Shown here piece by piece: positions 44,814-55,042 of a stretch of DNA of 64,000 nt. The position numbers and the translations under genes were made by a program. A model generated the notes under the pieces. It worked only from the letters and a program-made list of their open reading frames with translations, had not been told where the DNA came from and did no database searches. Positions within the stretch are counted from its first letter, which is position 1, and each line of letters opens with the position of its first letter. The DNA is from Escherichia coli (lineage in GTDB: Bacteria; Pseudomonadota; Gammaproteobacteria; Enterobacterales; Enterobacteriaceae): assembly GCF_036503815.1 (NCBI RefSeq), contig NZ_AP027764.1, positions 3,658,001 through 3,722,000 of the forward strand, written 5' to 3'.

Positions 44814-46661
44814 TCAGATTGACAGCTTCTTGACGCGCTTGCCGCCATATAGCAGGTTTACGATGGCACGCGTACCGACAATCGCGGTAAACATCGACGT
44901 CGCCACACCGATACCGGTAGTAATCGCGAACCCTTTAATTGCCCCGGTACCCACTGCGTACAGGATGATGACTTTAATCAGCGTGGTGATGTTCGCATCG
45001 AAAATGGAACTGAATGCGCCACGATAACCTTCATCGATTGCCTGCTGAACAGTACGCCCGTTGCTCAACTCTTCTTTAATACGTTCGTTGATCAGTACGT
45101 TCGCATCGACCGCCACCGCAAGGGTTAAGACAATACCCGCGATACCCGGCATACTCAGCGTTGCACCTGGCAACAGCGACATAATGCCGACAATCAAGAT
45201 CAAGTTCGCAATCAGAGCACTGGTCGCAATCAGACCAAACTTCTTATAGAAGAGGATCATGAACAGAATAGAAACCAGCAGACCGGCGAGACATGCCTCC
45301 AGCCCCTGTTCAATATTCTGCATACCCAGGGTCGGGCCAATGGTACGTTCTTCAACAATCTGAATCGGTGCGATCAACGCACCAGCACGCAGCAAAAGTG
45401 AAAGCTGACGGGCTTCGTTCGGGTTGTTAATACCGGTGATACGGAAGCTGTTACCCAGACGAGACTGGATGTTAGCGATGTTAATCACCTCTTCCTGTTT
45501 CACCAGAACCGCACGACCGTTAGCATCTTTCTTGCCGCTGTCTTTGTACTCCACAAACAGGGTCGCCATCGGTTTGCCGATGTTGTCCTTGGTGAAGTTA
45601 GACATAATGTTGCCACCAGCGCTATCGAGCGAGATGTTAACCTGCGGCTGGTTGTACTCGTCCTGGCTGGAAGTGGAGTCGGTGATATGGTCACCGGTCA
45701 GAATTACGCGTTTATACAGCACAACCGGCTGACCTTCGCGGGTCTGTTTCACTTCAGAATCGCCCGGTACGCGGCCGGATGCCGCTGCGGCCTGATCAAC
45801 GTTGGTGTTTACCAGACGGAATTCCAGCGTTGCCGTCGCACCCAGAATCTCTTTCGCACGCGCGGTGTCCTGAATACCTGGCAGTTCAACAACGATACGG
45901 TCAGCACCCTGACGCTGAACCACCGGCTCCGCCACGCCAAGTTGGTTTACACGGTTACGCAGGATATTAATGTTCTGCTGCACCGCATATTCACGCGCTT
46001 CACTCAGGCGAGCATCGCTCATTACCGCACGCAGCTGGTTGCTGCCCTGGCTACTAATCACCAGGTCCGGATGACGCTTGCTCAGATACGCAATGGCTTC
46101 ATCACGAGCTTTAGCATCGCGGAAAGTGATGCTCAGGCCGTAGTTGTTTTCTTTACGAACGGTGGTATACGGGATGCCCTTTTCGCGCAGGTCGCTGCGC
46201 AGGCTATCGATGTTTTGTTCCTGGAGTTTTCCAAGCGCGGTGTCCATATCCACTTCCATCAGGAAGTGAACGCCGCCACGCAGGTCAAGGCCGAGCTTCA
46301 TCGGCTCAGCGTGAATAGCTGCCAGCCAGCGCGGCGTTGCCGGGGCAAGGTTAAGCGCCACGACGTATTTGTCACCCATAACGCCCATTAATGCTTCACG
46401 AGCGCGCAGCTGGGTGTCAGTGGAGTCGAAGCGCGCAAGAATAGCGCCCTCTTCCAGTGCCACAGACTTAGCAGTTATTTTTTCTTCTTGTAACGTTTTC
46501 TGGACCTGGATCAGCGTTTGCTCACTGGCGGCGACTCCGCGCGCACCAGTGATCTGAACAGCCGGATCCTCACCAAACAGGTTGGGAAGCGCATACAGCA
46601 GACCGATGACAATCACCACGATCAGCATGACGTACTTCCACAAAGGATAACGGTTTAACAC
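44814..46661 (-). CDS. secD: Protein translocase subunit SecD
   Basis: SecD is the larger RND-like subunit of the SecDF export motor. The 615-residue protein has one N-terminal membrane segment (YVMLIVVIVIGLLYALPNLF), a large periplasmic region with the P1 head (LDLRGGVHFLMEVDMDTALG near residues 125-145), and five C-terminal membrane segments. The conserved LTLAVAVDANVLINERIKEE carries the proton-relay aspartate. Length equals E. coli SecD. It lies between yajC and secF. Confidence 0.98.
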   Translation of the reverse strand: MLNRYPLWKYVMLIVVIVIGLLYALPNLFGEDPAVQITGARGVAASEQTLIQVQKTLQEEKITAKSVALEEGAILARFDSTDTQLRAREALMGVMGDKYVVALNLAPATPRWLAAIHAEPMKLGLDLRGGVHFLMEVDMDTALGKLQEQNIDSLRSDLREKGIPYTTVRKENNYGLSITFRDAKARDEAIAYLSKRHPDLVISSQGSNQLRAVMSDARLSEAREYAVQQNINILRNRVNQLGVAEPVVQRQGADRIVVELPGIQDTARAKEILGATATLEFRLVNTNVDQAAAASGRVPGDSEVKQTREGQPVVLYKRVILTGDHITDSTSSQDEYNQPQVNISLDSAGGNIMSNFTKDNIGKPMATLFVEYKDSGKKDANGRAVLVKQEEVINIANIQSRLGNSFRITGINNPNEARQLSLLLRAGALIAPIQIVEERTIGPTLGMQNIEQGLEACLAGLLVSILFMILFYKKFGLIATSALIANLILIVGIMSLLPGATLSMPGIAGIVLTLAVAVDANVLINERIKEELSNGRTVQQAIDEGYRGAFSSIFDANITTLIKVIILYAVGTGAIKGFAITTGIGVATSMFTAIVGTRAIVNLLYGGKRVKKLSI

Positions 46662-46688
46662 GGCAATTCCCTTAGGGAAAAATTTTAA

Positions 46689-47021
46689 TTACAGCGCCTT
46701 CATGGTGCCTTTCGGCAGGACGGCAGCTACGAAGTCACGTTTAATAACTACTTCAGTGGTGTCATTCAGCGCGATAGCAATGTAGCCGTTTTCCGCTACT
46801 TTGGTTACGCGACCAACCAGGCCACCGTTCGTCAGAACTTCATCACCTTTGGCAATGGAGTCCATCAGCTTTTTGTGTTCTTTGGTGCGCTTCTGCTGTG
46901 GACGCAGGATCATGAAATAGAAAATCAGACCGAATACCACCAGCATCAAAATCAAAGACATCGGGCTACCTTGCGCCGGTGCACCCGTTGCCGCTACCGC
47001 ATCAGAAATAAAAAAGCTCAT
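46689..47021 (-). CDS. yajC: Sec translocon accessory subunit YajC
   Basis: YajC is a small inner-membrane protein that joins SecDF and also binds AcrB. The 110-residue form starts MSFFISDAVAATGAPAQGSP at 47021. It has one membrane segment (MSLILMLVVFGLIFYFMIL, residues about 21-39) followed by the conserved RPQQKRTKEHKKLMDSIAKG and a small cytoplasmic domain. It lies 22 bases after tgt and 27 before secD. Confidence 0.97.
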   Translation of the reverse strand: MSFFISDAVAATGAPAQGSPMSLILMLVVFGLIFYFMILRPQQKRTKEHKKLMDSIAKGDEVLTNGGLVGRVTKVAENGYIAIALNDTTEVVIKRDFVAAVLPKGTMKAL

Positions 47022-47043
47022 TAAATTTCCCTCATTATTAATA

Positions 47044-48186
<1,143 letters not shown>

Positions 48187-48225
48187 TCAGAAAAACAGTC
48201 CAACGTTTAAACCAGCGCCGCGGAA

Positions 48226-49296
48226 TTACTCCCCGACGCGCTCATTAATTGCCTGCGGATTGTACGTGATAAACATCGCATCACCGTAACTAAAAAAGCG
48301 ATATTTCTCTTCTACCGCCGCTTTATAGGCGTTCATAGTGTGTTGATAGCCGGCAAATGCCGAAACCAGCATAATCAGCGTCGATTCAGGAAGGTGGAAG
48401 TTCGTCACCAGCGCATCGACCACTTTGTACTGGAAGCCCGGATAGATAAAGATTTGGGTATCGTCAAAGAAAGGTTCAATGAGATCGTTTTTCGCCGCCT
48501 GGGCCGCGCTTTCCAGCGAACGTACCGAGGTGGTGCCAACCGCAATCACCCGATTGCCACGCGCTTTTGCTGCCAGTACCGCGTCTACCACATCCTGCGG
48601 CACTTCAGCGTATTCTGAGTGCATGATGTGATCTTCAATGGTGTCGACGCGCACCGGCTGGAAAGTACCCGCACCAACGTGCAGAGTTACGAACGCCATC
48701 TCCACGCCTTTGGCGCGCAATTTTTCCAGCAAAGGTTCGTCAAAATGCAGCCCGGCAGTCGGGGCCGCTACCGCGCCCGGTTTTTCACTATAAACTGTTT
48801 GATAAAGTTCGCGGTCTGCATCTTCGTCCGGACGGTCGATGTACGGCGGCAGTGGCATGTGGCCGATGCTGTTGAGGATATCCAGTACAGAACGATCATC
48901 ATTAAATTCGACTTCAAACAGTGCGCCGTGGCGAGCGGTCATTGTTGCGTTGATACTTTCGTCATCGCCCAACAGCAGCTCTGCGCCCGGTTTTGGCGCT
49001 TTCGAAGCGCGAATATGCGCAAGAATGCGTTTGTCGTCGAGCATACGCTCAACCAGCACTTCAATCTTGCCGCCGCTGGCTTTACGCCCAAACAGGCGCG
49101 CCGGGATCACGCGGGTATTATTAAAAACCAGAAGATCGCCGGGGTTGAGCTTATCGAGTAAATCGGTGAAAGTACCGTGCGTCAGCGCGCCCGTCGGCCC
49201 GTCCAGCGACAGTAAACGACAGCTACTGCGTTCAGGCATTGGATAGTGGGCAATCAGGGATTCGGGCAATTCAAAGGAGAAATCGGTAACGCGCAT
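48226..49296 (-). CDS. queA: S-adenosylmethionine:tRNA ribosyltransferase-isomerase QueA
   Basis: QueA transfers the ribosyl part of S-adenosylmethionine to preQ1-tRNA to form epoxyqueuosine. The 356-residue protein starts MRVTDFSFELPESLIAHYPM and contains the family segments LLVFNNTRVIPARL, PTAGLHFDEPLLEKL, and the C-terminal TNFHLPESTLIMLVSAFAG. It is the first gene of the queA-tgt-yajC-secD-secF run and is divergent from acpH. Confidence 0.98.
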   Translation of the reverse strand: MRVTDFSFELPESLIAHYPMPERSSCRLLSLDGPTGALTHGTFTDLLDKLNPGDLLVFNNTRVIPARLFGRKASGGKIEVLVERMLDDKRILAHIRASKAPKPGAELLLGDDESINATMTARHGALFEVEFNDDRSVLDILNSIGHMPLPPYIDRPDEDADRELYQTVYSEKPGAVAAPTAGLHFDEPLLEKLRAKGVEMAFVTLHVGAGTFQPVRVDTIEDHIMHSEYAEVPQDVVDAVLAAKARGNRVIAVGTTSVRSLESAAQAAKNDLIEPFFDDTQIFIYPGFQYKVVDALVTNFHLPESTLIMLVSAFAGYQHTMNAYKAAVEEKYRFFSYGDAMFITYNPQAINERVGE

Positions 49297-49388
49297 GACA
49301 CTGACTCAGACTAAAATAAGAGGCGGGTAGTCTAGTGCCGGGGCGCTCTCCCTGCAACCTTTACCCCCCTTTGGATAGAATATAATCG

Positions 49389-49970
49389 ATGAATTTTTTA
49401 GCTCACCTGCATCTAGCCCATCTCGCGGAAAGTTCGCTTTCCGGTAATTTACTGGCTGATTTCGTACGCGGAAATCCTGAAGAAAGTTTTCCGCCCGACG
49501 TCGTGGCTGGCATTCATATGCATCGACGTATCGACGTATTGACTGACAATCTGCCGGAAGTCCGCGAAGCACGGGAATGGTTTCGTAGTGAAACTCGCCG
49601 CGTTGCGCCTATTACGCTGGATGTCATGTGGGATCACTTTCTTTCACGCCACTGGTCGCAGCTATCACCGGACTTTCCGCTACAGGAATTTACCTGTTAT
49701 GCCCGGGAGCAAGTGATGACTATTCTTCCAGACTCACCGCCACGCTTTATCAATCTGAACAATTACTTATGGTCTGAGCAATGGCTGGTGCGCTATCGCG
49801 ATATGGATTTCATCCAGAACGTGTTAAACGGCATGGCAAGCCGTCGCCCACGTCTGGATGCCCTGCGTGACTCCTGGTACGATTTAGACACCCATTACGA
49901 CGCCCTGGAAACCCGCTTCTGGCAGTTTTATCCGCGGATGATGGCGCAGGCGTCACGCAAGGCGCTCTGA
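49389..49970 (+). CDS. acpH: Acyl carrier protein phosphodiesterase AcpH
   Basis: AcpH removes the phosphopantetheine arm from holo-acyl carrier protein. The 193-residue protein has an HD-domain-like helical fold. Conserved metal-site residues are in LLADFVRGNP and HMHRRIDVLTD (residues about 20-60), with DVMWDHFLSRHW further on. It is divergent from queA and converges with the unrecognised gene at 49991-51436. Confidence 0.95.
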   Translation: MNFLAHLHLAHLAESSLSGNLLADFVRGNPEESFPPDVVAGIHMHRRIDVLTDNLPEVREAREWFRSETRRVAPITLDVMWDHFLSRHWSQLSPDFPLQEFTCYAREQVMTILPDSPPRFINLNNYLWSEQWLVRYRDMDFIQNVLNGMASRRPRLDALRDSWYDLDTHYDALETRFWQFYPRMMAQASRKAL

Positions 49971-49990
49971 AACTTCAAGCTCCAGCGTCA

Positions 49991-51436
49991 CTATTTTTTA
50001 GCATTCGCATCCAGCGGGGCGGCATAACAGCTGTAAGAAAAACATTCGCTGGAATGATTGGCGATATCTTTAAAGTTGCTTTCAGCAACCCCCTCGAACA
50101 TGAGTACCGTTCTGGACAAATCTCCGTTTTCATTTATATGTGGAAAATCAAATTGTGCACTGAATCGCCATACATCTGTCTTTTCTGGCTCGCTGTTCAC
50201 AGAGATACGTCGATGGAAGACCCCTCCTGTAAACGTGCGCCAGAACAATTGTTGATCAAAATCTTGTAATATCTCAGAGTTGGATGCTATTTGATGTAGT
50301 AAACCTGCATACCGTGGACTGCCATCACGAGCAACATTATGCAAACCCTGACTAAAAGCATCAAATAAACAATACATGTGATCACTAGTGAAAAAAGGTC
50401 TTAATTTGTTTTGTTCTTCATCGCTGTAATCCAGGAGCATCTCATTGATTTCTTCCTGTGAGAATTTTAAGACAAAATTATCCTCAGGATTTGTTTCTTT
50501 CTTGTTTTTTTCGATATTCTTCTCCTCAATGGTCTTCGCATTTTGTTTCGCATTTTCTTCCTCAGTTTTTTTCTCAATTACTTCCGCAATTTTTTCCCGA
50601 GTTTTTGATTTTAGACTAACACCATCGATGTCAACCGGTGTTGTTTTCAGATCTCTCTGCGCGTCTTTCAAATTTGTCTTATAGAGATCGGGCACTTTAT
50701 CGGCAGATAAGTATCCGGATGAAGAAATCTGGTGTGTACGCATGGGGGGCTGTTCACAAAGCATCGAGGCTATATCGTCTTTAAACTCTTTTACATTAAA
50801 GTTATCGACATTAACCTTCCCTGTTATAAACCCCGCATCGGCAATTTTCTTCTCTAATTGTTTTGTACGTTTAGAATAATAAGCGTTGTTATCATAAAAC
50901 TTTTCAAGAAGGGCCCACTCCTCAAGTTGCCTTATGTGATTTTTCAACTGTTGATGATCTATTTTATATTGATGTGTACTAGAATCATTTTGGTTGCAGG
51001 AGTTACAGATTTTTAAGCATAATTTTCCATCAGATTTATCATCTATGGTATCAGTGAAAATATAGGAAACTTCAATACTCTGCCCGTACTTATCAGTCAT
51101 CTCATATGACCATTGCCCCGTTCGTTTCGCATTCTTAATGACTTCGATGGACTCTGCAGGGCAACCATGAAGAATGGCCAGAATTTTATCAGGATGCTTA
51201 ATTAGTAAAATTATTATATTTACAACGTTTGAAAAGAAACTTTTGCTATTTTTTATTTCATCGATTTTTTCCGCTGAAATGTTTACTAAGTTTTCATTTC
51301 CGGAAATGAAAAGCAATTTGCCATGGGGGCTTTTTTTAAATTGTTCTTCTGTTTTAGAAAAGACATCCTCTTTAAAAGGTGGCCACTCAGTACCAGTAAT
51401 AAACGGTTTCAATAAATTCGAATTTGAAATTGTCAT
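49991..51436 (-). CDS. Unrecognised AT-rich gene; possible secreted or effector-like protein
   Basis: I do not recognise this 481-residue protein. It starts MTISNSNLLKPFITGTEWPP with GGAG nine bases upstream. There is no signal peptide. A hydrophobic helix runs about residues 66-92 (FFSNVVNIIILLIKHPDKIL). Two close Cys pairs sit near residue 141 (CLKICNSC). Residues about 280-315 are a Lys/Glu-rich coiled region (EKKTEEENAKQNAKTIEEKN). The C-terminal domain from about 320 contains FTSDHMYCLFDAFSQGLHNV and ends with several aromatic and Cys residues. Base composition is AT-rich compared with acpH and malZ, and it interrupts that core pair, suggesting transfer. An effector role is only a guess. 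Confidence 0.6.
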   Translation of the reverse strand: MTISNSNLLKPFITGTEWPPFKEDVFSKTEEQFKKSPHGKLLFISGNENLVNISAEKIDEIKNSKSFFSNVVNIIILLIKHPDKILAILHGCPAESIEVIKNAKRTGQWSYEMTDKYGQSIEVSYIFTDTIDDKSDGKLCLKICNSCNQNDSSTHQYKIDHQQLKNHIRQLEEWALLEKFYDNNAYYSKRTKQLEKKIADAGFITGKVNVDNFNVKEFKDDIASMLCEQPPMRTHQISSSGYLSADKVPDLYKTNLKDAQRDLKTTPVDIDGVSLKSKTREKIAEVIEKKTEEENAKQNAKTIEEKNIEKNKKETNPEDNFVLKFSQEEINEMLLDYSDEEQNKLRPFFTSDHMYCLFDAFSQGLHNVARDGSPRYAGLLHQIASNSEILQDFDQQLFWRTFTGGVFHRRISVNSEPEKTDVWRFSAQFDFPHINENGDLSRTVLMFEGVAESNFKDIANHSSECFSYSCYAAPLDANAKK

Positions 51437-51541
51437 ATCTTTGCTCCACTACAGGGTTATCCTGGAGCAGGTTGTACATAACCTCATGGGCAAAGAATAC
51501 CAAAAATCGCTCATATCGATCGGGACAAATATTTAACAAAC

Positions 51542-51589
51542 TCAGCCCTGACATTGTGCAGCTTTTTCGCTGCGTAGTGTCAGGGCTGA
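51542..51589 (+). repeat. Long hairpin (21-bp stem) between the unrecognised gene and malZ
   Basis: TCAGCCCTGACATTGTGCAGC and GCTGCGTAGTGTCAGGGCTGA pair around TTTTTC. In plus-strand RNA the four central pairs are U-A or G-U wobbles; in minus-strand RNA three of them are mismatches. It may be a processed or terminated RNA structure, or the remnant of a mobile element. Confidence 0.6.
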
Positions 51590-51621
51590 TGACTAACGAC
51601 GTAACAAATAAAACAGATGCT

Positions 51622-53436
51622 TTAGTTCATCCATACCGTAGCCGAAATGGCAGGCAAAGCCAGAATCCCGTCTGTCAGTTGCCCATGGCCTTCTTTGCGT
51701 TGCCATTGCGCGACATTGAGTAACGGCGACGCGGGTAGCACCACTTCACAGGCTTCGCCACGGTTGATAGCCACCAGCACACGCTGCTGATTCAGCACGC
51801 GGACAAATACCACCACGTTATCTTCCGCATATAGCACCTGACAGCCGCCACGACGCAGCGCCTGACTTTTCTTACGCAGCGCAATCATTCGCTGGTACAG
51901 CGCGAATAACGCCGTATCCTGCTTTTCCACCTGCCAGGGGAACGGTTTACGGCAAAACGGATCGTTTTTACCATCCAGTCCCACTTCATCACCGTAATAA
52001 ATGCACGGTACACCAGGCCAGGTGAACAACCAGACCACCGCCAGCGGCAGGCGCGCAATATCCCGACCGAGCAGAGTTTTAAATCGCGCAGTATCGTGGC
52101 TATCGAGCTGATTAAACATACGTAATTGCTGTTGATGAGAAAGCCCTGCGCGGTAATTATCCATCCAGGCCATACAGGTTTGGGCGTCAATTTGCTGCGG
52201 ATCATAAGAGATATCGGTGTTGGCAAGAAATCCCCACAACGGGAATGTGAAGCCGCGATAGTTCATGGCGGCATCTTCCACATCGGCCTGTAACCATTGC
52301 CGTGCATCGCCAAAATGCTCTCCGACAATATACGCTTCCGGCTGAGTTTCTTTCGCCGCTTCGGTGATCCCAGCAACGTGCTGCAAATTATTGCGCGCCC
52401 CACCCGCTTCTCCCAGCATATGCACCACATCCAGCCGCCAGCCGTCCATATTCCATGGTGCTTTCAGCCAATGGCGGACAATGCTGTCTTCCCCGCGATA
52501 AATTTCATTCACCAGACTTTCCGACTGATAATCCAGCTTCGGCAGGCTGGCATAGCCCAGCCAGTCGAGCGCCGTGCCATCATCGCTAAATGAGTACCAG
52601 TCACGCCAGGGCGATTCGGGGTTGTGACAAGCGCCACCTGTCCCACGATTATGTCGGTCAAACCAGGCATGGGAATCGCCACTGTGGTTAAACACGCCGT
52701 CCAGCACCAGCCGCATTCCCATCTGCTGTGTATTGTTTCGTAAACGCAGCAACGCCCCATCGCCGCCAAACTGCGGATCGACATGGCGATAATCCTCGGT
52801 ATCGTATTTATGTACGCTGGGAGCTTTAAACACCGGATTAAGATACAGCGCCGTCACGCCAAGTTTTTTCAGATACGGCAGTTTTTCGCTGATACCGTCC
52901 AGATCGCCGCCATAGAACGTTGATCCGCCCGCCTGCGCCGTGACCGGTTCATCCCAGTCACGCAATATGATCTCTTGTCCGGCTGCGTGATGGTAATAAA
53001 CATGATCCTGTTCAGCTTCACGAGGAAGACTACGGGCGAAACGATCAGGGAAGATCTGATAAAAAATCTGATCCGCAGCCCATTGTGGGCCGATATCCGG
53101 GACATCGACGGCAAACTGCTCCAGTCGTGCTGGCGGCATTCGGCTGAAGCCCTGCGGTGTAAACCAACGCTGGCGATCGTGCCACAGTAATTTGAAACTA
53201 TAACGCCGCCGAGGTTGCCCGCTGGAGAGATCGATCGCCGCCCGCCATGCGGTAACGCCAGGCTGCGGCTGACTGCGCTGCTTATGCATCGGTACTGACG
53301 TTTCTTCGTTATCGTTTTCTGTACGTAGCATAATCCGCTGCGGTGGGTCTTCGCCTGTCAGCCACAGTGTAATGAGTAGTTGATCTTTGCTTTGTTTAAC
53401 AAATGGGGGCACCGGCAGGTGCCATGCATTTAACAT
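51622..53436 (-). CDS. malZ: Maltodextrin glucosidase MalZ
   Basis: MalZ is a cytoplasmic alpha-glucosidase that removes glucose from the reducing end of maltotriose and longer dextrins. The 604-residue protein starts MLNAWHLPVPPFVKQ; a second ATG one codon earlier is too close to the ribosome site AGGGG. GH13 motifs: LDGVFNHSG (region I), DGWRLDVVHM with the nucleophile aspartate (II), VGEHFGDA with the acid glutamate (III), and FNQLDSHDTAR (IV). A MalT box lies about 80 bases upstream. Confidence 0.97.
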   Translation of the reverse strand: MLNAWHLPVPPFVKQSKDQLLITLWLTGEDPPQRIMLRTENDNEETSVPMHKQRSQPQPGVTAWRAAIDLSSGQPRRRYSFKLLWHDRQRWFTPQGFSRMPPARLEQFAVDVPDIGPQWAADQIFYQIFPDRFARSLPREAEQDHVYYHHAAGQEIILRDWDEPVTAQAGGSTFYGGDLDGISEKLPYLKKLGVTALYLNPVFKAPSVHKYDTEDYRHVDPQFGGDGALLRLRNNTQQMGMRLVLDGVFNHSGDSHAWFDRHNRGTGGACHNPESPWRDWYSFSDDGTALDWLGYASLPKLDYQSESLVNEIYRGEDSIVRHWLKAPWNMDGWRLDVVHMLGEAGGARNNLQHVAGITEAAKETQPEAYIVGEHFGDARQWLQADVEDAAMNYRGFTFPLWGFLANTDISYDPQQIDAQTCMAWMDNYRAGLSHQQQLRMFNQLDSHDTARFKTLLGRDIARLPLAVVWLFTWPGVPCIYYGDEVGLDGKNDPFCRKPFPWQVEKQDTALFALYQRMIALRKKSQALRRGGCQVLYAEDNVVVFVRVLNQQRVLVAINRGEACEVVLPASPLLNVAQWQRKEGHGQLTDGILALPAISATVWMN

Positions 53437-53514
53437 CATAATTCCCCTGTGATGAAAATCTGATCACCTTGCCATAGCCTAATGCAGGATCACTCATCAT
53501 CTGAAGGATATTTG

Positions 53515-53524
53515 GGGGAGGAGG
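53515..53524 (+). promoter_or_regulatory. MalT box upstream of malZ
   Basis: GGGGAGGAGG matches the MalT consensus GGGGA(T/G)GAGG exactly. A degenerate second copy, GGGGGCGGAT, starts about 12 bases on. It lies 80 bases before the malZ start; malZ belongs to the MalT regulon. Confidence 0.75.
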
Positions 53525-53548
53525 ACGGGGGCGGATAACTTTCGGAAT

Positions 53549-53578
53549 AGCCGGATCAGGGCTTGCCTTGATCCGGCT
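53549..53578 (-). terminator. REP-like terminator after proY
   Basis: AGCCGGATCAGGG and CCTTGATCCGGCT pair (one G-U) around CTTG. It lies 16 bases beyond the proY stop codon. T residues are few. Confidence 0.65.
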
Positions 53579-53593
53579 TACAGAACGCAGTGA

Positions 53594-54967
53594 TTAGTGA
53601 TTTTCAGCCAGCTGACGATCGTGGCGGCGTTTAAACATCCAGCCAATCAACAGCAGAACAATCCACGCGAAACCAACGTACAGCGAGATACGTGTGTCCG
53701 GATGATAACCAATCAATCCGATAATAAAGAGCAGGAAAATCAAACCGCCGATGGTCGTTGCTACCCCACCTGGTACTTTAAATTTCAGTGCCTTCACTTC
53801 TTCTGGCGGCAAACGGCGACGGAAAGCAATTTGCGACAGCAGGATCATAATCCATACCCACACCGTGGCGAAGGTTGCCAGCGAAGCGATCACCAGGAAG
53901 ACATTTTCCGGCATGATGTAGTTCAGATATACCGCAAACAATAGCGCGGTAGTCATCACCAGCACCGTGACCCACGGAATACCGCGACGCGAGGTTTTGC
54001 TGAAAATTTTCGGCGCGCTACCCTGCTCTGCCATGCCGTGAAGCATACGACCTACGCCAAATACGTCACTGTTAATTGCTGACAGCGAAGCGGTCAGCAC
54101 AACAAAGTTAAGAATGCTGGCGGCAAAGGTAATGCCCATATGCTGGAACGTCAGCACGAACGGGCTACCGGCAGTGCCAACCTGATTCCACGGATAGATA
54201 GACATAATGACGAACAGCGTACCGACGTAGAACACCAGAATACGCATCGGCACGGAGTTAATCGCACGCGGAATCGATTTTTCCGGATCTTTCGCTTCCC
54301 CGGCGGTAATCCCGATAATTTCGATCCCACCGTAAGCAAACATTACCATTTGCAGCGACATCACCATGCCAAGCCAGCCGTTACTGAAGAAGCCGCCGTT
54401 GCTCCAAAGATTATGGATACCGGTCGGTTGCCCGCCGTTGCCAATCCCCCAGATAATGATGCCGAAACCGGCGACAATCATGATGATGATGGTGGCGACT
54501 TTAAAGAACGAGAACCAGAACTCAAGCTCACCAAATACCTTCACGCTCATCAGGTTTACGGCGCAGATAATCAGCACTACGCTCAGTACCCAAATCCAGT
54601 GTGGCACCGTCGGGAACCAGACGCCCATATAGATACCGAAAGCGGTCACATCGGCGATGGCGACAATAAGGATTTCAAAGCAGTAGGTCCAGCCAGTGAT
54701 ATAACCTGCCAGTGGACCGAGGTTTTCCTGCGCATAGCGCGAGAAAGAGCTGGCTGCCGGGTTATGTACCGACATTTCCCCCAGCGCACGCATAATGATA
54801 TACGCCGCGATACCACCGATAATATAGGCCAACAACACGCTCGGACCGGCCATTTTGATGGCGTCTGCCGAACCGTAAAACAACCCGGTGCCAATTGCTG
54901 AACCCAGTGCCATAAAGCGTATGTGTCGGGTACTTAGCCCACGCTTTAGCTTGTTCTTACTTTCCAT
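53594..54967 (-). CDS. proY: Amino-acid permease ProY
   Basis: ProY is an inner-membrane APC-family permease described as a cryptic proline transporter, with later evidence for histidine. The 457-residue protein has 12 membrane segments. The first carries the signature GSAIGTGLFYGSADAIKMAG (residues about 21-40), followed by IIMRALGEMSVHNP. The ATG at 54967 gives MESKNKLKRGLSTRHIRFMA; a TTG one codon before is unlikely. It lies 75 bases after brnQ on the same strand, with a terminator between them. Confidence 0.95.
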   Translation of the reverse strand: MESKNKLKRGLSTRHIRFMALGSAIGTGLFYGSADAIKMAGPSVLLAYIIGGIAAYIIMRALGEMSVHNPAASSFSRYAQENLGPLAGYITGWTYCFEILIVAIADVTAFGIYMGVWFPTVPHWIWVLSVVLIICAVNLMSVKVFGELEFWFSFFKVATIIIMIVAGFGIIIWGIGNGGQPTGIHNLWSNGGFFSNGWLGMVMSLQMVMFAYGGIEIIGITAGEAKDPEKSIPRAINSVPMRILVFYVGTLFVIMSIYPWNQVGTAGSPFVLTFQHMGITFAASILNFVVLTASLSAINSDVFGVGRMLHGMAEQGSAPKIFSKTSRRGIPWVTVLVMTTALLFAVYLNYIMPENVFLVIASLATFATVWVWIMILLSQIAFRRRLPPEEVKALKFKVPGGVATTIGGLIFLLFIIGLIGYHPDTRISLYVGFAWIVLLLIGWMFKRRHDRQLAENH

Positions 54968-54989
54968 CAATTCCTAACCCATCAACACA

Positions 54990-55022
54990 ATAAAAAACCA
55001 CGGGGCATCGCAGCCCCGTGGT
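54990..55022 (-). terminator. Terminator between brnQ and proY
   Basis: On the minus strand CCACGGGGC and GCCCCGTGG pair around TGCGAT and TTTTTTATTG follows. It sits just after the brnQ stop codon. Confidence 0.9.
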
Positions 55023-55042
55023 TAAAACAAATATTCAGTGAT

